DNA of 64,000 bases. Origin: Leptospira sp. WS58.C1 (GTDB lineage: Bacteria > Spirochaetota > Leptospiria > Leptospirales > Leptospiraceae). This document shows, piece after piece, positions 19,513 through 28,017 of the stretch. How positions within the stretch are numbered: the stretch's first letter is position 1; each line of letters begins with the position of its first letter. The translations under genes and the position numbers were made by a program. The notes under the pieces are model-generated. The model had not been told where the DNA came from. It ran no database searches and was given only the letters and a program-made list of their open reading frames with translations. The stretch spans positions 3,332,001 through 3,396,000 of the forward strand of contig NZ_CP162137.1 of NCBI RefSeq assembly GCF_040833995.1, read 5' to 3'.

Positions 19513-19540
19513 AAGAGCAGAGGAGACTCCCCTGCTCTCT
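19513..19540. terminator. Bidirectional terminator between rsmA and rsgA
   Basis: AAGAGCAG with GGAG pairs with CTCC and CTGCTCTCTT around a tiny loop, directly after the rsmA stop and just before the rsgA stop. A-rich on the left and T-rich on the right, it suits both convergent genes. Confidence 0.7.
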
Positions 19541-19546
19541 TCGAAA

Positions 19547-20686
19547 CTAACGATACCTTTCTCGGTCTCGTTGTTGTTGCATTCTTTTTTGTTCTTTGTG
19601 GATGGATTTCCACTTCGCTTTTTGTTCTCTGAACTCAACCGAGTTGGGAGCGCTTAAATTAGCAGTCCTTTCCAACTCTCTTTTGAGTTTCAGATAACTT
19701 TTGAATCTTTCTTCCGAAATTTTTCCCAACTCGATAGCGCTTTTCACACCACAATCAGGTTCACTTATATGCGAACAATCATGGAATCGGCAATTTGAAG
19801 CCGCTTCGAAAATTTCAGGAAAGGTCTCTTCCAACCCGGAACCGTCGGACCAAAGTTGGATCTCCCTCATACCTGGAGTGTCCAGGATCCAAGCGCCTGA
19901 ATCCAAACGGAACATCCATCTGTTTGTGGTGGTATGTCTTCCTTTGGAATCGGATTCTCTGACTTCGTTTACGGATCGGATCTTTTCTCCGATCAATAAG
20001 TTGAGAAGAGAAGATTTACCTACTCCGGAAGATCCTATAAAAGCGGAAGTAGATCCATCCTTCCAAAACATTTCCAGTTGTTCCAAACCTTCTTGTTTAT
20101 GATTCGAAACGGAGAATACTTCCACACCGGGACAAGACTTTTGAACGATAAGGATCTTCTCTTTAAGTTCTTCTTCTCTACCTGTATACAGATCTTTTTT
20201 GGTAAGTACGACTACGGGCGTTGCCTTACTTTCCCAGATCTGTATCAAAGTTCTTTCCAATCTTCTCGGTTGAAAATCCCCGTCCAAACCTTGTAAAAGA
20301 AAAATTCGATCCATGTTTGCACAGATCGGATCCGGTCTTAAAGTTTCTCCTTTGACTTTTCGTACGAGTAAACTTCTTCGAGGAAGGACTTTGTGGATAA
20401 GGTATTCTTCTCCGCTTAATTTTGTGACAAGGACCCAATCTCCCGCAACCGGTAGATCCAAACTAGAATCCGCATTAAAGCGAAGCGCTCCGGTCAAAAT
20501 TCCGGTTCCTTCTTCCTTTAAACTTCCTAGTTCGAGTCGAAACTCTTGTCCTTGTTCTCCGATAATCCTCGCTGAGATCGGATCGGAGATACGGAGGTCC
20601 TCTGCAATTTTGATAAATTCTTTTTCTCTATCCGCATCCCATACGGATAAATTCAAAGATGGTTTTTGATTCATTTTTTTTGCCAA
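19547..20686 (-). CDS. rsgA: Ribosome small-subunit-dependent GTPase A
   Basis: A 379-aa circularly permuted GTPase that helps 30S subunit maturation. An N-terminal OB-fold precedes a GTPase domain in which the base-recognition motif (VVLTKKDLY) comes before the P-loop (FIGSSGVGKSSLLN) and DTPG (ILDTPGMREIQLW). The zinc site NCRFHDCSHISEPDCGVK follows. The C-terminus is Lys/Arg/Gln rich. The ATG at 20674 (MNQKPS) is a possible alternative start. It sits convergent to rsmA, another 30S maturation gene. No Walker-type residue is missing. Confidence 0.95.
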   Translation of the reverse strand: MAKKMNQKPSLNLSVWDADREKEFIKIAEDLRISDPISARIIGEQGQEFRLELGSLKEEGTGILTGALRFNADSSLDLPVAGDWVLVTKLSGEEYLIHKVLPRRSLLVRKVKGETLRPDPICANMDRIFLLQGLDGDFQPRRLERTLIQIWESKATPVVVLTKKDLYTGREEELKEKILIVQKSCPGVEVFSVSNHKQEGLEQLEMFWKDGSTSAFIGSSGVGKSSLLNLLIGEKIRSVNEVRESDSKGRHTTTNRWMFRLDSGAWILDTPGMREIQLWSDGSGLEETFPEIFEAASNCRFHDCSHISEPDCGVKSAIELGKISEERFKSYLKLKRELERTANLSAPNSVEFREQKAKWKSIHKEQKRMQQQRDRERYR

Positions 20687-20922
20687 AACCTATAATAGGC
20701 TGTCCCAAGCTACTGTAGCAGGACCACGATACTAATCGTTGGCTCCAGTTTTGAGACGGACTATAACTATAGGCAGTCAATCAGACTATTTCATGTAACT
20801 CCCCCGTGATACGAGGGTCCTTTGAGGAAAAGGTTGTAAACAATTAGGCAATCATATGCAAACTGGTACTTAGACTTTCGGGCGCTATATAAGTTGTAAA
20901 GTTTTTTTTGAGAAGAAACGAT

Positions 20923-22446
20923 TCAGGCAGAATATTTCTGGAAGGCTTTATATTCTTCTATGACCTTTTTACCGAACTCCAACCATTCTTCATCCTTCTT
21001 AAAACCGAAATGTTGGAGAACTTCCCAGTGAATGGCAGCCGGATCGGCTTTACCATCCAAACAATCTATGATCCAATCGGATAAGTAGACTGCAAATACA
21101 ATGTCTCTGGATTCTTTTTTGGCCATCAACGGTCTATGGTGGTATTCTGCGGCCACCTTGATCGTATCCGAAAAATTCCATTTTTCGCAGATCATACCTC
21201 CTAAGGAAGTATGTGTGATCCCTAGTGCAGCTTCTTCCAAACCTAAGGTAGAAGGTAAAAGTTTTTTGCCGGAGATATCGGTTAACTTTTCAATCGTATC
21301 TCCTTCTAAAGAGAGTAAAAGTACAAGTCCAATATTATGAAGAAGTGCGGCACAGACCAGATTGGTCAGGAACGTTTTCTTCCAGCCCATTCGTTCTCCT
21401 AATCTCCTGCAAATATAGGCGGAAAGACTGGACATCTCCCAGATATGTTCGAACTCTTTGTATCTTTCTTCCAGGATCTTTTTTGTCCCAAGGCTCAAAA
21501 GAATATTATTTAATTCCGATAGACCGATCAGTTTGATCGCATCTTCCAATGTTTCCACCTTTCTTCCTTGTGCAAAAGAGGCGGAGTTGGCGAGTTTTAG
21601 GATATTGGTGGATAAGGAAACGTCCCTTCCGACTTGTTCGGTGATCTGTTGGATGGAAGAATCCGGCTTATTGATCAGACTCATGATCTGATTTAGGTTT
21701 TCCGGAAATGTCGGAAGTTTATCTATCTCTGCGATAATTTCGACCGTACGTTGGTAGGAAACATTTCGATGTTTGAAGTCCAACGGAATTTTGATATAAG
21801 CGGAAGTAATCCCTCCTTCCGCCTTTAACTTATAGGAATCAGCAGCTATCCCTTCGTTCTTTAACATCAGAAGGGACATGGCAAGCCCAAGACCCGCGCC
21901 TTCAGAATCGTCGGCGTGATCTGCAAAAACTTCACCCAAGTCGTTGTATTCTTTACTCTTGCCGATCCTGTTCTCTACACGTTTTAATTCTTCCGCAATG
22001 ATAGGAGCGTTATTCGAAACTCTCATCAAGAAGCTAGTTCGATTAAAGGCCAGAGTGATCAAACAATGGAATTTAACTTTTTCCAACAAGGCTGCATATC
22101 TTTCCTTGTCTTTGATCATTTCTTTCTTAAAATTCGCCATCCCTCTAACGTAATCGTCCGGATTGGAAATGTTCAGATTATTTTCGGCGAAAAAGATACG
22201 TTTGGAATTTGCCTTAACGGCGTTCATCGCGCTTTCTCTCAAAATAGAAAAAACGGACTCTTTCAAGGAGATCGCATCCAAATAGACTAGGTACCTGTCC
22301 AAAAGAACGCTGAGCAGTTTATCCACACTTTTATTCAAGGTGTTAAACCGAATATAGAGAGGATTTAGCTTTTCAATACGTTCGTTTACGTTCCGAACGC
22401 TCAGATAGTATCCTTCCTTTTCGAAATGGTACCAATTTATATTCAT
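20923..22446 (-). CDS. HATPase-HDOD signalling protein
   Basis: A 507-aa cytosolic protein joining two signalling domains. Residues about 50-225 look like a histidine-kinase-type ATPase: the N-box is ILRESAMNAVKAN (Asn near residue 74) and the G-box is EGAGLGLAMSLL (about 183-194). Residues about 236-440 form an HDOD domain (LPTFPENLNQIMSLINKP, VSLSTNILKLANSASFA, LVCAALLHNIGLVLLLSLEG), a relative of HD phosphohydrolases lacking its metal residues. No HisKA helix with a phosphorylatable His is seen, so it is not a classical kinase. A role as a signalling scaffold is inferred. It is read in the same direction as the ABC genes 85 bases upstream. Confidence 0.8.
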   Translation of the reverse strand: MNINWYHFEKEGYYLSVRNVNERIEKLNPLYIRFNTLNKSVDKLLSVLLDRYLVYLDAISLKESVFSILRESAMNAVKANSKRIFFAENNLNISNPDDYVRGMANFKKEMIKDKERYAALLEKVKFHCLITLAFNRTSFLMRVSNNAPIIAEELKRVENRIGKSKEYNDLGEVFADHADDSEGAGLGLAMSLLMLKNEGIAADSYKLKAEGGITSAYIKIPLDFKHRNVSYQRTVEIIAEIDKLPTFPENLNQIMSLINKPDSSIQQITEQVGRDVSLSTNILKLANSASFAQGRKVETLEDAIKLIGLSELNNILLSLGTKKILEERYKEFEHIWEMSSLSAYICRRLGERMGWKKTFLTNLVCAALLHNIGLVLLLSLEGDTIEKLTDISGKKLLPSTLGLEEAALGITHTSLGGMICEKWNFSDTIKVAAEYHHRPLMAKKESRDIVFAVYLSDWIIDCLDGKADPAAIHWEVLQHFGFKKDEEWLEFGKKVIEEYKAFQKYSA

Positions 22447-22531
22447 TTTCGCTCGGCGGAAGGGCCTGCTATATCCTACTGCTGAGCAGGTTTTGTCAAC
22501 CCTAGATTAAATTCCCCAAACCCCCGAGGGC

Positions 22532-23347
22532 CTAAATCTCTTTGTGCCGAGTGCTCCACCAAAGTGTGGATTTTAAAATGACGATCCATACTCCTACTTG
22601 GACGAAAGAGTAAGGTCCATAGAAATTTTTCGGATCCGCCTTCCCTAAAAAAAGCGCGAAAGAATGATAAAAAACAGTCCCGACCTGGGGGACAACCCAG
22701 TAGATCGTTTTTAGAACGAATTTTTTGATATCGCTCGCTTCCGCCGACATATCGATGTTTTGGTTATAGGCAACAAAATCCAAAATACAGCTAAAAAGGA
22801 TGAGACCGAGAGAACTCACGATCGCAAGGGATTGGTTCGAGAAGAGAGTAATTAAAAGTACTAATAAAACAAAAAACGAATACACCAACATCATGGTTCC
22901 CTGATACCAAAGAAACTCCCAAGGAATTTCCAGGGAGAACCAGGAGCTGATCCCAAACGTAAGAAGTACGAACAGTAGAACGCAGATCAGTAAAGTGAGT
23001 CCCTTACTTCCCACATACGCGAACGGGTCCACTGGACGGCTCAACCATAAAGTATGGACTTGAGAATCCATGTCTTGGCGGAGAAGATCCGAAGTTAGGA
23101 TCACCAGAAAGACCAGACTCCAAAAAGATGTCAGGATAAAATACATATAAGAAGAAACGCCGTGACTGGTCTCTCCTCCTACCGAAGTGGTGCAGGTCCA
23201 TTCTCCCAACAGAAAAAATCCGAGAAGAGAAAAATAAAAGAAAATCGCCTTTCGTCTGAGTACCTGGATAAACGTTAGTCGAAGCAGAGTCCCGATCTGA
23301 CGGAACATGGAGGAGATAAAAAAATTGAAATCAGTCTGAGAACTCAA
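22532..23347 (-). CDS. ABC transporter permease
   Basis: A 271-aa membrane protein with six hydrophobic segments, like the ABC-2-type or NosY/Gld-type permeases: FIQVLRRKAIFFYFSLLGFF, then SSYMYFILTSFWSLVFLVILTSDLL followed by the cytoplasmic-loop motif VHTLWLSRPVDPFAYV. Its start overlaps the stop of the ATPase gene by four bases, so both are translated together. They make a simple exporter. The substrate cannot be told; relatives are used for drugs, lipids, heme and gliding or copper functions. Confidence 0.85.
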   Translation of the reverse strand: MSSQTDFNFFISSMFRQIGTLLRLTFIQVLRRKAIFFYFSLLGFFLLGEWTCTTSVGGETSHGVSSYMYFILTSFWSLVFLVILTSDLLRQDMDSQVHTLWLSRPVDPFAYVGSKGLTLLICVLLFVLLTFGISSWFSLEIPWEFLWYQGTMMLVYSFFVLLVLLITLFSNQSLAIVSSLGLILFSCILDFVAYNQNIDMSAEASDIKKFVLKTIYWVVPQVGTVFYHSFALFLGKADPKNFYGPYSFVQVGVWIVILKSTLWWSTRHKEI

Positions 23348-24264
23348 TTTGATCCTCCATTATCTCCGGAGCCTTGGGTAAGTCTAAAGAAAACATCCTC
23401 CAAAGATTCGGTCTTCCTTTCGTAGAGAAAAATTTCCGCTCCCTTCTCCACTAAGATCGCAGGTAATTTTTTTAGATCCACTTCAGGCTTAGGACGTATT
23501 TCCCAGGTTTTTCCATCTATCTTATGTTCCAAAGAGATCTCTTCCAAATAAGATTCAGGCGCCGATTCCAAACGGATACGGATCCTATCCTTACCCTGTT
23601 TTAATTCGTCCAGCTTACCCTGGGCCATTAGATTTCCTTTATGAAGAATGCCTATCTCGGTACAGATCTGTTCAACCTCTAATAAACGGTGAGAGTTGAT
23701 CAGAATGGTGACTCCTCTCTTCTTGTTTTCTTCTAAAATTAATTCCCTAAATTCCTTATAACCTGCGGGGTCCAAACCTGTGCCAGGCTCATCTAAAAGT
23801 AAAAGTTCGGGCTCGGCTCCAAGAGCGTTTGCAAGTCCCAATCTTTGGAGCATACCTTTGGAGTAAGTGGAAATTTTTCGATCAGCGGCTTCTGCCAATC
23901 CCAACTTTTCTAAGAATTCATTACTTTTCTTTTTTGCAATAGAAGAAGGCACCAATGCCAGTCTGAAACTTGCTTCTAAAAATTCTTTCCCACTCAAATA
24001 CGTAGGGATAGCCATTCGTTCCGGAAGATAACCTATCTTAGTTCTGGCAAGCGGAGAAGGTTCCAAACCCAAAACTTTACAATGACCTTCGGTCTGTTTG
24101 GAAAACCCGAGTAAGATCCGAACCAAAGTAGTTTTGCCGGCACCGTTTTGACCGAGAAGACCAAAGATCCCGCTTTGCGGAATTTTTAGATCAATTCCTT
24201 GTAATGCTTTTACTTTCGGATAAAATTTGCGTAGGTGCTCTATTTCAATTGCAAATTGAGGCAT
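23344..24264 (-). CDS. ABC transporter ATP-binding protein
   Basis: A 306-aa ATPase subunit. Walker A is LLGQNGAGKTTLVRIL, the signature motif YSKGMLQRLGLANAL, Walker B ELLLLDEPGTGLDP, and the switch His is in ILINSHRLLEVEQI. The C-terminal extension (about residues 220-306) is the usual accessory domain of drug/ABC-2 exporters. It is the first gene of a two-gene exporter with the downstream permease, overlapping it by four bases. Confidence 0.95.
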   Translation of the reverse strand: MPQFAIEIEHLRKFYPKVKALQGIDLKIPQSGIFGLLGQNGAGKTTLVRILLGFSKQTEGHCKVLGLEPSPLARTKIGYLPERMAIPTYLSGKEFLEASFRLALVPSSIAKKKSNEFLEKLGLAEAADRKISTYSKGMLQRLGLANALGAEPELLLLDEPGTGLDPAGYKEFRELILEENKKRGVTILINSHRLLEVEQICTEIGILHKGNLMAQGKLDELKQGKDRIRIRLESAPESYLEEISLEHKIDGKTWEIRPKPEVDLKKLPAILVEKGAEIFLYERKTESLEDVFFRLTQGSGDNGGSN

Positions 24265-24363
24265 TCAAAAATCCTTAGACCAAGTGCCGGAGACGATAGT
24301 TCCATTGCTTCTCGAAGCAATCCTTTTTATTAGAACGCGTACGCACAATTCTACATTTATTCT

Positions 24364-24846
24364 ATGAAGATCATCATAGCCAGACATGGGGAAGCCGATC
24401 CCCATTCAGAAGACGGCAAAGATTCCTCCAGGGTTCTTACTCCTAAAGGAATTGCGGATATCGAAAAGATGGCCCGGTTCTTTCAAACCGGATTTAAGAT
24501 CAAAAAGATCTACCACAGTCCCTATGTTCGCACCAAAACAAGTGCGGAAATTTATACAAAGATCCTGAAACCTGAATTAGAAACCGAATCCGCAGAATAT
24601 CTTCTTCCTGGAGAAGACTACTTTAGGATCTGTCCCCTTCTCAAAGACAATTCCAACTCGGATGCGATCCTTTTAGTGGGTCATAGCCCGGACGTAAGTG
24701 TGTTTGCTGAAACTCTACTGGGAATTTCAGGAGTAGGAAAATCTTTTCTATTCACGCCCGGCTCCGCACTTGCGGTGAATATCCCTAGAGAAAAATTCCA
24801 AGGAGGACAGATCATCTGGTTTGTCTCCCCTGATTTTCTTTGCTGA
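24364..24846 (+). CDS. sixA: SixA-type histidine phosphatase
   Basis: A 160-aa member of the histidine-phosphatase (phosphoglycerate mutase-like) superfamily. The catalytic RHG motif is IIARHGEADPHSEDG at the N-terminus, a second basic residue lies in YHSPYVRTKTSAEIY, and the second catalytic His in LLVGHSPDVSVFAETLL. The single short domain matches SixA, which dephosphorylates phosphohistidine on phosphotransfer proteins; a small sugar-phosphate phosphatase is the alternative. It is divergent from the ABC transporter genes and followed by the tRNA. Confidence 0.88.
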   Translation: MKIIIARHGEADPHSEDGKDSSRVLTPKGIADIEKMARFFQTGFKIKKIYHSPYVRTKTSAEIYTKILKPELETESAEYLLPGEDYFRICPLLKDNSNSDAILLVGHSPDVSVFAETLLGISGVGKSFLFTPGSALAVNIPREKFQGGQIIWFVSPDFLC

Positions 24847-24925
24847 TGTATTCTTCTCTCCAAGCTTAGTTCTTAAAAACCGGTTTACATAGGGATCGGT
24901 CCCGAAAAATTATACTCCTGAGGAC

Positions 24926-24997
<72 letters not shown>

Positions 24998-25021
24998 AAG
25001 TCCTCTTTTTACGTCTCTTCT

Positions 25022-25852
25022 TTATTCCAAACTCGGAATCTTACATCCTGTTAATTCGTAAAATTTTTGGATCGTTCCCATCCTTGATGCCGATTTACTT
25101 CTATTTAAGATCGTATATATGACATAATCGTAATCGGATCTTACCAAAGCACCTTGGAACCAAAAACTTCCTTCCCATGACCCGGTCTTACCATACACGT
25201 TAGCCTCTCTTTCAGGGCATTCGGACCAGTAAAGAGTCTTTCGCCATTCTTCCATAATGTTCTTAGGAAGTCCATAAGCGTTCTCAAAAATTTTCACCCA
25301 GGAAGAATGTATTTTTTGGGGAGCTAATCTTATCTTTCCTCCATGTTTCAAACCGGAAAGATCGATCCACCAATCCTCAACTTTTACATTAGATTTAGAA
25401 TTTTCTAAATAGCGGATCTTGCGTAGGGTAAGATCCAGTTTTTCTTTTCCCAATTTAGGAAAAACTTTTTCGAAATAATCGTTTGAAGAATAGAATAATG
25501 CATCTCTTAGATCCAAAAACCTAGGGGAATTCGAAATATGTTTGTCTGAACATTCTATCCTTTCTTGGGGATCGATGCTATGATTCTCCAATAAAGACAA
25601 AACCAGATAGGTTTTAAATGTAGAAGCGGGAGAATATTCCCTTTTTAAAAGTGTGGAAGCACCGTAGACCTTTTCGGATCTGTCCTTAGAAGGACTTTGT
25701 TCGGTTACAAGAATCAATTCCCCTGAATGAAGTGTAACGTTTTTTGTCGAAAGGTTTTGGGAATGTAATGAAGTAAATAGGAAGAGGGAAGATAGTTGAA
25801 AGAGTAAAAAGCGACCTAGTGCGGAATTCCTTCCCTCTGAAAATCGAAACAT
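25022..25852 (-). CDS. Class D-like serine beta-lactamase / penicillin-binding domain protein
   Basis: A 276-aa exported protein (signal peptide about residues 10-32). The active-site series of the serine beta-lactamase fold is present: S77-T-F-K80 (PASTFKTYLVLSLLE), S122-S-N124 (LFYSSNDYFEKVF) and K222-T-G224-S (VYGKTGSWEGSFWFQGAL). PASTFK, the spacing and the late Trp-rich strand are most like class D (OXA) enzymes and BlaR/MecR sensor domains. Class D enzymes normally have S-x-V in the second motif, whereas this one has S-x-N, as in sensor domains and PBPs. It may hydrolyse beta-lactams or act on peptidoglycan. It overlaps no gene. Confidence 0.85.
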   Translation of the reverse strand: MFRFSEGRNSALGRFLLFQLSSLFLFTSLHSQNLSTKNVTLHSGELILVTEQSPSKDRSEKVYGASTLLKREYSPASTFKTYLVLSLLENHSIDPQERIECSDKHISNSPRFLDLRDALFYSSNDYFEKVFPKLGKEKLDLTLRKIRYLENSKSNVKVEDWWIDLSGLKHGGKIRLAPQKIHSSWVKIFENAYGLPKNIMEEWRKTLYWSECPEREANVYGKTGSWEGSFWFQGALVRSDYDYVIYTILNRSKSASRMGTIQKFYELTGCKIPSLE

Positions 25853-25886
25853 GATCGTTTCCTAATCCAGGGGAAAAATCCGCCCA

Positions 25887-26144
25887 TCATTTCTTCAAAA
25901 ATTGTTTTAAGATATTCTCCCGAATCTCTTCTATTTTAACGATTCCCCAAGCCAGAGGAACTTTGAATTTTAACGCATTCTCGCTCAGGTCTTTTTCTCC
26001 CTGGGCTTTGAGTTCGTCGAATCTCTGCTCCACCTTCTCCTTGCCGTCGTTTAGGTCTTGGAGAAGTTTATCGAAAATCTCTTTCGAAGTCTGGACGGCC
26101 CCAATCCCGGCATTGATGATATCGTTTAGTTTTTGGTTGTCCAT
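25887..26144 (-). CDS. Phasin-like small protein, paralogue A
   Basis: An 85-aa helical protein. The first 50 residues (DIINAGIGAVQTSKEIFDKLLQDL) match the other two phasin-like proteins in this window ([40 protein letters not shown]). The C-terminal half differs (KVPLAWGIVKIEEIRENIL) and is shorter than the others. Phasins coat polyhydroxyalkanoate granules; leptospiral members are called phasin-related and their cargo is not known to me. A palindromic operator of the same type as for the paralogues lies 29 bases upstream of the start codon. It lies 34 bases from the beta-lactamase-like gene, which is read in the same direction. Confidence 0.8.
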   Translation of the reverse strand: MDNQKLNDIINAGIGAVQTSKEIFDKLLQDLNDGKEKVEQRFDELKAQGEKDLSENALKFKVPLAWGIVKIEEIRENILKQFLKK

Positions 26145-26172
26145 GCCTTGCTATTCCTTTTTCACTCCATTT

Positions 26173-26187
26173 TTATGCACTGCACAA
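26173..26187. promoter_or_regulatory. Palindromic operator upstream of phasin-like gene A
   Basis: TTATGC-ACT-GCACAA, matching TTGTGC-N3-GCACAA at 11 of 12 arm positions, in the promoter region of the minus-strand phasin-like gene. Only one copy is seen here, with a possible extra half-site (ATGCAA) at 26191-26196. The -35 and -10 are not clear. Confidence 0.6.
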
Positions 26188-26256
26188 AAAATGCAAGAAT
26201 AAAATTCAATCTCAAACTTTGAATCTGGTTGCCATTGCCGGATTTAGGGCAGATCT

Positions 26257-27306
26257 TTGGACCCCATGCGAGTTTCCATTCTACCCACAGTATTCGTCGT
26301 TTTAGGACTGCTTTTCAGTAATTGTTCCGGAGATATCAAAGATATCCCTTTAAAAAATTGCTCCAAAATTTCCGGAATGCCAGGCCCGGAAGATTTGGCC
26401 ATTGATAGAGAGGCGGGACTTCTTTATGTATCTTCTCACGAAAGAAGGATCAAAGACCAAGAAGGAAAGATCTACTTTTTGGACCTGAATTCTTCCCCGC
26501 TGGAACCCAAATTATTGGAAGTAGAATATCCAAAAAACTTCAGACCACATGGGATGAGCCTTCTGAACCAAAACGGAAAATACAGATTATATGTGATCTC
26601 TCATATCACATTATACAAAGAACATTCCATAGAAGTTTTTGAAAGAACGGAAAAACCTTCCGCAAAATCCAAGGCTGGAAAATGGAAACATATCCAAACT
26701 TTACAAGATCCTTTGATCACAAGTCCTAACGATCTATCCGTCGCATCCGAAAACGAAATTTTTGTTTCCAATGATCATGGTGCAGGAGGGCTGTCCACCT
26801 ACCTATTCCAGGACCTTTTCAGGATCAGCAGAGCGGAGATCGCTTATTATGACGGAAAAAATTGGTCTTCCTTAGGAAACCCATTATATTACGGAAACGG
26901 AATATTATACGTAAAAAGACTGGATGGAAAGGAATATTTATACAGAGCGGGATTCGGGCTCGGAGCGGTATTAAAATTCGATATCAAAAGGGAAAACGGA
27001 AAGATCGTATTAGGAGACCCAAAACAGATCGTGCTCGAAGGCGGACCGGACAATCTGGAGATAGATGAAAAAGGAACCATCTTTACTGTCACACATCCGT
27101 CCGTAATGAAATTCCTGAGACATGCAAGTAATGCGGAATCTCATTCTCCCACCAAAATATTTAGTATTTCTCCGGATGACTCTATCCAAGAAATTTTTTC
27201 CAACTCCGGTGAATTGATATCTGCGGGAAGTACCGCGCTTACATATAAGGAAAGAGTTTATATCGCTCAAGTATTTAACGATTTTATACTGCAATGCCAA
27301 TTATAA
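26257..27306 (+). CDS. SMP-30/paraoxonase-like (arylesterase) lipoprotein
   Basis: A 349-aa protein with a signal sequence ending in a lipobox (LFSNCSGD), so probably a lipoprotein. The body is a beta-propeller of the SMP-30/gluconolactonase/paraoxonase type: GPEDLAIDREAGLLYVSSHE, SPNDLSVASENEIFVSNDHGAGG (the calcium-site Asn and Asp), and GGPDNLEIDEKGTIFTVTHPS. Family members hydrolyse lactones and aryl esters. The start at TTG 26257 has AGGG in front; ATG 26266 is the alternative. It is divergent from the phasin-like gene A and may share its regulatory gap. Confidence 0.8.
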   Translation: MDPMRVSILPTVFVVLGLLFSNCSGDIKDIPLKNCSKISGMPGPEDLAIDREAGLLYVSSHERRIKDQEGKIYFLDLNSSPLEPKLLEVEYPKNFRPHGMSLLNQNGKYRLYVISHITLYKEHSIEVFERTEKPSAKSKAGKWKHIQTLQDPLITSPNDLSVASENEIFVSNDHGAGGLSTYLFQDLFRISRAEIAYYDGKNWSSLGNPLYYGNGILYVKRLDGKEYLYRAGFGLGAVLKFDIKRENGKIVLGDPKQIVLEGGPDNLEIDEKGTIFTVTHPSVMKFLRHASNAESHSPTKIFSISPDDSIQEIFSNSGELISAGSTALTYKERVYIAQVFNDFILQCQL

Positions 27307-27341
27307 GAACGTAATACCGGGATTGTTCGTCTAAACTTCAG

Positions 27342-27836
27342 ATGTCGGAAGAAATTATCAAAACACCGAAACAATCCGCAGCGGAAACCAGGCATATAGT
27401 TATGCCCGACCATACCAATCATTATGGTACCCTTTTCGGAGGGACCTTAATGTCTTGGATAGACTTGATCGCAGTCATGGTTGCGCAAAGACATTGTGGA
27501 AGGGAGGCTGTCACTGCAAGTGTTGATAAATTGAATTTTCTGGAGCCCATCTCCTTGGGGGATCATGTGATCTTAAAAGCTTCTGCGAATTATGCGGGAA
27601 GAAGTTCTTTGGAAATAGGTGTTCAGGTGTCCAAAGAAAATCCTTATACCGGGATCGTGACCCGCGCTACGACCGCTTATCTCACATTCGTTGCCTTGGA
27701 CGAGAATAAAAAACCCTGCCCTATCCCCAAGTTGAAACCCGAATCGGAAGTGGAGATCAGAAGATACGAAAACGCGATCCTGCGTCAGGAAGCCAATCGG
27801 AACCTTCTCAAAAAGATCAAAGACAATGGAAGATAA
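27342..27836 (+). CDS. Acyl-CoA thioesterase (hotdog fold)
   Basis: A 164-aa YciA-type thioesterase that hydrolyses acyl-CoA to free acid and CoA. Motifs: VMPDHTNHYGTLFGGTLMSWID (the region with the catalytic Asn/Asp and Gly-Gly), AVTASVDKLNFLEPISLGDHV, and GRSSLEIGVQVSKENPYTG. It starts 35 bases after the upstream lipoprotein gene. Its stop codon lies inside the left arm of a long inverted repeat. Confidence 0.93.
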   Translation: MSEEIIKTPKQSAAETRHIVMPDHTNHYGTLFGGTLMSWIDLIAVMVAQRHCGREAVTASVDKLNFLEPISLGDHVILKASANYAGRSSLEIGVQVSKENPYTGIVTRATTAYLTFVALDENKKPCPIPKLKPESEVEIRRYENAILRQEANRNLLKKIKDNGR

Positions 27837-28017
27837 TCAGAATCTATCTCAAGAGCGTTTAAAAAACGATTCCTTTGAGTGAACTCTTTGCCTGAGAGCG
27901 AAGCCAGGATGGCGAAGCGGCCCGGAGGTTTGCACAGGATGTGCAAGCGAAGGGGAAGGCAAGAGTTCACTAAAAGGCTATTTTTAAGTATTTTTGAGAT
28001 AGATTCTGATTATCTTC
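27829..28017. repeat. 189-bp long inverted-repeat element between convergent genes
   Basis: The outer 24 bases (27829-27852) are perfectly repeated in inverse orientation at 27994-28017 and include the stop codons of both convergent genes. The similarity continues inward with a few changes: AGTGAACTCTTTGCC at 27878-27892 against GGCAAGAGTTCACT at 27958-27971. The roughly 65-base centre holds a smaller palindrome (27930-27946, TTGCACA-GGA-TGTGCAA) and GCGAAGC-rich sequence. It could be a small non-autonomous element or a very large terminator. No target duplication is evident. Confidence 0.75.

Noticed and set aside
20709..20719. GCTACTGTAGC palindrome in the rsgA-HDOD gap
   Set aside because: It is only 5 bp per arm and has no clear promoter beside it.
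27930..27946. TTGCACA-GGA-TGTGCAA palindrome as a fourth phasin operator
   Set aside because: The arms are TTGCAC, not TTGTGC, and it lies in the centre of a large inverted repeat between gene ends.
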